From Diphasiastrum complanatum (lineage: Eukaryota > Streptophyta > Lycopodiopsida > Lycopodiales > Lycopodiaceae), in assembly GCA_029204225.1 (NCBI GenBank), contig CM055095.1, positions 71,277,714-71,341,713 of the forward strand: DNA of 64,000 nt, written 5' to 3'. The notes below the pieces were generated by a model. The model had not been told where the DNA came from. It searched no databases and was given only the letters and a program-made list of their open reading frames with translations. The translations under genes were made by a program, and so were the position numbers. Numbering within the stretch: the stretch's first letter is position 1; the number at the start of each line of letters is the position of its first letter. This document shows, piece after piece, positions 49,501 to 58,500 of this stretch.

Positions 49501-52500
49501 GAAAGCCACATCGTTGACCAAAAATCTCAGTATCTTTCTGTTAGCCTTCGGCAGTCCTCCTCAATATTCCAATTAAAGGAAAATAACCATCTGAGAAGTG
49601 GGCAGAGGTTATTTCGCACAAAATTTGTTCGGCAAAGGTTAGTCCTATAGATTTATCCATTTTTGATCAGAACCCTCGCCAACCTCAAAAACATCATTAC
49701 TCAATATTAAACTTTTCCATTTTGTCCAGACCACCTCCAGTAAATCCGGCAAAGGTTAGTTTCCAAGGATCTGTGTCGGTGAAGGTTCTCAGTGATTCTG
49801 TGACCATTCCTCATAGAAAGAACCCTCTCCAAGTTACAGAAAAGCTCTGATACAGCATAAGAACCTTCGCGGAACCTACCATAGTTCTGTTACATTGTGA
49901 TGTATCTTTAGTCCAGTGGGCGAAGGTTAGTTTGATCAGAACTGGCAAATACAGTGGTTTCAGTTATTTTTTAGGCCAAAATCTCAAAAATAACCTTCGC
50001 CAAGATACTATTTGATGAACCCTCGCCAGTATCATCATTGAGTTCAGATCAGTCACATTTAGCTACTTTGAAGTCAGTGAAGGTTATTAAGCTGTAGAAG
50101 GTCTGTTACTATTACATTTTCGCCGTTTCTTGAGTTTAGACCTAGTTGATCCGATTTCCAATCTTCAAAATCATTTTGACATTAGTTTTTGATACTAAAA
50201 TCTGGTAAGACTTTACCACCATCCTAGTGGAACAATTAGAAGTCACTAGTCTACTGATTTTAAAAATCATCTAAAGATTCACAATCTCAAGAGATGGAAC
50301 GGGAATGTGAAGTTGAGTATCCCTCCTAGTCTACCTCCTTACTCAAATCTTTCTAAAGCCAAAGCATCTCTTGTATCATTAAAGCAACACAACATGGATC
50401 CTCATATGATGTGGCTAGATGTTCCCGAAAGAGACAATGGTATCTCTCTTTGATCTCATAGCATACAAAGCATCGAAAAATGAATGTTCTTTTGACTTGA
50501 CCTCACTCATGAGATAGAAACGAGAAATCGTATCTTAATGGTGGATATCCTAAAAGCATTTTATCTCCACATATAATTTATGAGAAGAGACCTTAATCTG
50601 TCCCAGAGTAAATATGAAGCTATGTGATAGTCCAGAGTCTGGGTGGTAGCCTCAGCTCTCTAGCAACTTCCAACTGTAGGAAAGGAGCTGGATTTTGAAA
50701 GGCCCTTCCAAACACTTTGGATGTACTCATGATATAGGGACTTCCTGATGTATTGATGGGGTCCCCTTAGGAAAATGGGATATGAAAATGTTTAATGTCT
50801 CCAATATGTGAGAGGCCATGATGGACGATGACCTTGATCATGTCTGGCTTGGGTTTGCGAGTGGCAAATATGGATATCTCGTCTTTCTATCTGCAAACTT
50901 TGTGACCCCAATGAGAACATGGCCTCAATCTGACTTGGAGGCACAAACACAAGCATCATGATCTTTTGTGGAATAGAGGGCTTAGGCGTATCATGCATGA
51001 TAACATAGTAATATGCAAAATGTGTGATATTGACAATTCACCAAAGTGATTCTTGTGCACCAAATCTCTATTGCACATGTGGATGTAGGGGTGACCAGTG
51101 CCTCAAAAAGACGGCACTTACTTCAGACATCCCGTCTATGTTGTTTGAATCAAAACCTCTCGAAATTGACTAGGGAGGCATGACCTTTCCTAGTCAATTA
51201 GTAGTGGCATGTCTCATGCTGAATATAGGGCTCGTGATTAGTACACCCAAATATGAGTATGAGGACACTATCTCTAGAGGCTGGCTATCCAAAGTGAACT
51301 CTTGACTCTGCATATAGGTCCTAGAGGAATTAAAGACCATGATCTTGGTCTTGCCGGAATTAACCTTCAAGCCCCAGTTGGAGTAGAAGGCATGTAAACT
51401 TTCTAGGTGTCTTTGTAGTCCCTTGTCATTGGGGAGACCAAACCACATTGTTGGCATTGGGTAGGTCCTGATTGAGCCCAAAAGAGTTGTCACATGCATA
51501 GATTGTGATCTTCTGTGGCTATAGTGTAGAATCACCCGAGGAATGACTGGTCTGGGAGCTGTCAGTGGTGTCTCTGAGTAAGGTTTCTGAGGGATGTTGA
51601 TTTCATCCTCTGACTTTGACTTTGTCTCTGCCCTGGAGTGTCTCCTGGAAAACAATGAGTGGAAAAAAATGAGGTGATCTGTTGCTGTGTCTGATGGGAG
51701 TGAGTGAGTTGATGGTTAATGATTGGTAAGAGAGAAAAACATTTGTTTTTAGGAAAGTGTTTTGATACCAAGATATGAAAACATCACAAAAATGGCATCA
51801 TATGAAGACTAAGACAATATAATGCTCAGCAAATAGAGTTTTTCTACAAAGAACATCATATAACCAACTGGATATTCGTGTGCAGGTTTTCCCACAAAGG
51901 AACATGGCTAAGTATCTCAAAGACTCGTAGGATCATTAGCTGCACTAATTAGTAGAAAAACTTTTCATACTAGTGTGGAAGCCCCAAAAGGGAAGAAGCT
52001 ACTACATGATGAGGGCTAGCATCCCCCAACCTCGGTGAGAGTCAAGGTTTAGTACTCAATTATGTGCCATTAAATTGGCCCAGTAATGTGAAAGTCTCCT
52101 TAACTAGATGTAATAGATATATGACAAACTGTGCTGAGCTATTTGTGAAGATTGAAGACAGACCGGTGTTATTATCAAGTGTTTGGTATGCTCCTTAGAT
52201 TCGCACAGAATACTGTGTAGAACATCGAGTTTTCTGCTTGCAAAGATGTAGCTTTCTGGATCAAAGCATTGCAGCATTTTCCAACTGGCTCTGGATGTAT
52301 TTTGTGCTGATAGGGAAAATCAAGAAAACGGTTCATGGTTTTGAGAGCAGCAGGACCGTTGACGGCAGTGGTGTTTGGCACTATCTTCATTAAGCTTTTC
52401 CGACCATCCTCAATTACTCTGGTGAGTGCTGACATCTTACTAAATTCTCTTGGGAAGTGTTCCATATGGTGATATCATTTGTCTCGTTTCAATGTTAGGA

Positions 52501-55500
52501 TCTGCCTTGGAAAGATATGTCTATTTTTCTGCGTTTTGTGGTTGAGTCGATGCAAGTGCAAAAATTGGAATCACAAACATTTCTAATTTTTACATGGTAC
52601 TCGTCATTGTGAATTGCATAGAAAAATAGCATGGAGGATGAATGGAAAAACTCTGCATTTATCAAGTGTTTTCGAAATTTCTATCAGAAGAACAATTGAC
52701 TGTATTTGCATTTTATATGTAGAGCTTGTAATCCTGCAGTATCAAAAGGAATGGCGACATGTTATTGATCTTCTATGTTAGTTGAATCAAAAAGTTATCC
52801 ATATCAATGCTGTAGAATCTGGAAAATGTATGCAGGTTGGGCCAATTCCACAGGGGCTTCCAAAGTTTTCAGTTGACTATGAGTTTAAATATGCCAAAGA
52901 GCTGCTGTCAACTGCACTTGTGATAACTGGTGTTGCGATTCTGGTAAAGATTGCTCCATACGACGCTGTGATTTGAACATTTCATTTCTATGAGAGGGCT
53001 TCAATGCAGCAATGACTTCTTTTGCAACTATTTAGCTTCAGATGTTGAATCCTATTTACTGATGGTAGACAGGTAGATACGGTACTTCTTATGGCTGGTA
53101 TGCAACAGAAGAGCCCATTATCTTAAATTTCGATTCACATCAGTGATGTCTCATACAGGAATCTGTTGGAATTGCGAAAGCTCTTGCAGCTAAGAATGGA
53201 TATGAGATTGATTCCAACCAGGAGGTACTTCTATTTATGCTCCTATAGTCAAGTGTATTTGTTCCAGGGAAAACATTTCCTTTTTCTCCAGTTGGACTAG
53301 ATCTATCATGTCACCATGAGCCTTGATCTAGTCCATCTGCATAGATGCTAATACTTGAACATAGCAAGTAGTCTTAAAGATTAACTGAAAAGCTATAAGG
53401 ACATAGAAGTCATTATGCATCTCATTATCCATTGTAATCTTCCAAACCCAGCTGTAGAATTGTCAGTAGATGTTCAAACAACCTTAGTAGTCCAATAACA
53501 CTTTCTTCGTCACAACCGTGCTGTCACCCAGTAAGATGAGCTGATACTGTTTTTGATGTTTTGTCGTTCTTTGCAATCACATCATGAATTCATACACAAA
53601 TCAACATTATCCTAGACTTCTGAAGAATTACCTTCCGGACTTCCACCTTGATGGACTGTAGACCATCCCATTGATTTAGTACCTGCTCGCTCAACTTGGA
53701 TCCGCCTCTATCAAGATAGGTCATTTGTTGAGCATAAGTGCTAGACTTTTCTTCAAACACTTGTAAGAGATCCTTTCAGAATGAAATGCAAGTGATAATT
53801 TGAACACTGAAGATGTATCATGTTCACTGAATTTTAAGAATCTAACAACTTTGCTCAGGATATCCACTGTTCTCGTTATTTCTCCCTTCTAGGAAGCAGT
53901 TATATCTAGCTTACAAATTTTTGTGGAGAAACAAGTTTTCGGGGTTGGCCGTATTTTTCTGGTTCTTGAGGAACAGAAACTTGATGTGGGTGGAAGTCTT
54001 TTGCAGCTATTTGGTCTTGGAGTTGCTAATGTGTTGGGATCTCTCTTCCAGGCCTACCCGACAACAGGCAAGTTATTTGACTAATTTGTATGCCTGATAG
54101 TGTATCATCAAGGCTAGATGCTGCTGGCATTTCTTAGCTTTGTGTTGCAGATATTGGTGGCACAACTCTCGTCCTTCTCAGATGGCTTTTGTATTTTTGA
54201 AATTCTATCTATTTATAGATCAGAAATTTATTATAGACTTTTGTTGAAGCTTAACCTGAAATATTATTTTATAGGAGTGCTATAATTTCTTTAACTAAAT
54301 TTTTCATGCTAAATCCTTGCCAGCTATATAGATAAGTGTCCTTGTCAAGGCAGTGACATTGTCATGCAACGATAATAGCACCCAGCAAACTGGGTTCTGC
54401 ATTGCACATGCTTTTCTTGTGGAAAGTTTGATTTGACTAATTTGATAAATCAATGTAGTTTCAAATGATCATAAAAGACTTGCCTTAGTATAAAATTGGA
54501 GGTAATAGTGGCTTTTGTGTTTGTGGGATTAGTTAGATCCATGCTTGGATTATAGCTGAATGTTACCATTGCATGGAGGTTCTTTAAGAAGACAGTTGAC
54601 TAAGTTAGAGGTGATTTTCAAAATTACAAACTCTCAAGACATTTTCTGAGCGTTTTAAAAGACGACCTTGATAAGTTGACAGCAAAACTTAGATGCTCAG
54701 CTAAAGGCCAGAATGTGGCAGACAATCTCAGCAAGAGGACTTGAGCAAAGCAAATTGCACCATTAAAGAGATGTAAAATCTGTACTGAATACCTTTATAT
54801 TTGAGGGCTTTCATTGAGTTGATGTAGAATGAGTATCTGAAAGAGATCATTGTGGTTGTGTTATTCTCATATTCTAAAAAAGAATGCTGGAATGTGAGAT
54901 CTCTTGTCTATGCTTAGCTGTTGCTTGTAGGGCTTTAACCATTGTTCTTCATTGATATCAGTATATGTGATTGAGTTCACAACATGGTATTAGAGCACTT
55001 TACTGAGCAATTTGGTAGGTGCTATTTTTATTTTTCTCTCTAGACATTCTCCCTCCAAATACTTCTCTCTGGCCTTTTTCTCTCTCTAGCCGATTTCTCT
55101 CTCTAGAATATTTTTCACATTTTTTGTCAAATTTTTTGTTTGTGACCATATTTGAGTTTCTTTTAGTTGCATTGGTGTTCTAGCAAATTTGGTGCCCATG
55201 ATGTTGTGATTTCTTTGCCGGCCGTTTTCTGGAAACACAAATTTTTAGTGTTTGGGAGAACTCATTTTTGTAATCCTTTTTCGTGACAAAAGTCGAAACT
55301 AATCATATGGATGAGGGTGCTAGGCTGAGGCAAGATCAATGATTCGAATTTCATGTCGAATAGAGCTCTACATCAAAAGATTTTGTGAAGTTTTCAATAG
55401 GGGTATTTTTTTTACTTTTCATTATTTAGTTGTTCTTTTTGCATATGATAGATCTTGTTATTTCCTATTGTCTCTTGATTTTTGAGTTATATTTTTTATC

Positions 55501-58500
55501 TTTTTGACCTTTTAGAAGTGAAGTTTTGAGGAGCGGGAGCTTGGATAGAAGGAAATCTAGGTCTGTTAGTGTGTTTGCGTACAAGTGATTGGCGAGTCTA
55601 ACAGCTTGTGGATTTGGGTAATGATGTAGCCAACGATGTGGCTCTGTCCAGTTTGTAGAAACTCAGAGGTGCTGAAAGATTGGGAGTTTGTTTGCAGGGA
55701 TCTGAGTGTGGACAATGTTGCTGTTCTGTGTGATGTAGAATGCATTGGGGTTCAAGTAGCAGCGGTGCCAAATGTTAACAGATGCCCTACTCCAGAGGAT
55801 CTGTTGGTTTCTGGTTCTTTTACTTCTTGCTTACAGCTTCTACGGCTTGGTATTCTGCTTGTTACCAGGCTTCATGGCATTCATTAGAAGTCTTCTTGAT
55901 CTTACAATGCCAAATCAGGCAGAAGGGATAGATTCTCGTTGTAGTATATTTTTTGTCCTTAAGTTCATACAGTGAAAATTTTTCTGAGTTCTTTGATGAT
56001 GAAGTTGACAAAATTCAAATAAGAAAGTGGTGAATGATTGACCATTTAGGATTCATTAGCTCATGGAGCTTCAATGCCCTGTCGACAGCTCTTTGCTTTG
56101 CTGAATTGTTTGGCTCCACGTTCCAAATGGTCAAACACAAATTATACGATGTGCAAATGTAATTAATGATGGCCCAACAACAAAACAGGAGAGGTCCAAA
56201 TGTAGTAATTTTTCTAACTCATGGAGATAAGTGCATGGCAAATGAGAGGGGAAAACAAATTTGTTTCTCACTTATGATGTTTCCAATTGAAATTGGTGTT
56301 CAAAGAAGGAATTATTTTGCAACACATTAGCTCATGGTTGTAGTCCTTTTTAGGTGGATTTTGTCACTCTAGCTTCAATAGTTGTCCTTTCATGATTATA
56401 AAGAATCAATGCTTGAATTGAGGCTAAAATCAACATAAAGACAAAAACAACAAATGCTATTAGTTGCACCTTTAGACTTGAAAATTTACCCTTTTTTTAA
56501 TCGCATTTTGAGATTCAAAAAGAGGTCCACTATTGACTTAAATTGGTTATTGATATATTTGAATTGATTATTTTATAGGATCGTTTTCGAGATCAGCGGT
56601 TAGTCATGATTCAGGAGCAAAAACTGGGCTGGCTGGAATTGCATCAGGATTCATCATTGCTTCCGCTTTGTTGTTTTTAACACCACTTTTTTCAGATATT
56701 CCTCAAGTAAGGATGATAAACAATTTGCTGAAGTTTTACAAAAGTTAAATATGTTCACAATATGCAAAAGTGAAACCAATATTCAGGTTTTCATCTTCTT
56801 GTTCCTTGGAAGAAAGCATTTCAAAGTTTGATATGATGTATGTAGTGGTTGGTACTAACAATTGTCATGTTTCTATTTTGTAGTGTGCATTGGCTGCGAT
56901 TGTGGTGTCAGCTGTAATAGGTCTGGTAATATGAAACATTGCATCACTCTTTTCTTTCAATGGGTATGGTGCATATTTTGATGTTTGTTGGGAGATTCAC
57001 TTGATTCTTCCATGAACGTGATAAACTTGACTTGAAAATTCAATTAAGGGACTTCACAAGAGATGGATCTTGTCATCCTCAAACTTATATGGCGTGGCAA
57101 ACTACAATGCTTTTGAACCTTATGTATGCAATGACCTCATAGTACAAGAAAGAGGGCTTTAGTCTTAAAGCTAGTCTAGTCTCTTAGACCCAAGTAGAAT
57201 ATGGTAAAGTAGCATGATTACCATCATCACCCTCCACAACATTCATATCCTACAAATCATTAAAGTACATGATTCGCATCATTATCCTTTATACTTATGA
57301 AATAAGAAGTAGCCAAAGTAAAGAGAGAGATCAATATCATCAGCTGAATAACAAATGACACAGTTTCCCTACTTATAGCCAAGAGGAAGCCCTAAAAGGA
57401 AGCTTCCGGTGGCTAGGGCCCAACTGGGAGGGATAATAGTGCGCTCTCCAAGAAGGCCCCCACTCTCCAGTCATATGTCCAAATGGCCTAATAATGAATA
57501 ATAAGGCCAAAGGCCAACCATATAGTCTAAGTCTCACTAATGAATAAAAAGGGCCCAAGGCCTACTTATGCATAAAGTAAAGTTAATGTAAATGGACGCG
57601 GCGAATGTAATGAGCCAAGTTCATAACTCATTTGGCATTTACTATTTGGGTATTTAGTTCTTAGAAATTGGGAGTTGAGTTTGAAGTTTTGAGGTTATAA
57701 ACTTGAGACTAGTTACTAGCAGATAGTAATTTGTTATGTGTACAATGTTATTATCATTTATGGATGAGTTAAAATTACATATATGATTCAAGACTCAAGT
57801 TTATATTTTGGTAATGTTCAAATGTGGAATGTTTCAAATTTCAATGTTGAATATCGAATGGGATTTGTACTCATGGTAACTCAAGAGTTAATACCTAGAA
57901 GTTAGTGCTTACTACTTAGTAATGTTACATGTAAGCTGTTAGAACTTAGAACTTAGAAGTTAGTACTATAATCTATTACTTGTTAACAATTACACAATGC
58001 AAATTGTATACATTGTCATTTTCGTGAAATTTAAATCCTTGAACATTTGCTAATTTACTACTAACTAGCCATGACATTGTAATATGTAATATGTATGGTG
58101 TGACATTAACGATTTGAAAAAAAAAACCTAAAATTGATTCGGCGGTTCAAATTTGGAGAAGCCGATTCTTTCTCGATTCAAACATGGTTCGAAAAGGCGA
58201 TTTGAAAGGTACCATAAAACCTTGCTATGGTTGCATGAGAGTGTGTGAGAGGGCTTGGAGGCTATTGTAGGATCATAGATATTAGATGTAGACAATAGTA
58301 TATAGAATCTAGATAGCAGTTTCATCAATCTTGATTTATAAAAAATATAAATTCTAGTTTTTAACATCTTACTCTTTATGATTATGTGGCTCCCTTGGAC
58401 GATGGGATGACAATATACTAGAATGTTGTGATTTATCATTTATGGAAGTTTGAGTTTGGAACTACATTCGAGTTTGAATTTTGGCTACATATAGGGTAAA

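Noticed and set aside
55636-55975. Possible small membrane protein gene
   Set aside because: Two overlapping short frames without recognisable similarity, inside intron 9; no splice or start context supports a gene.
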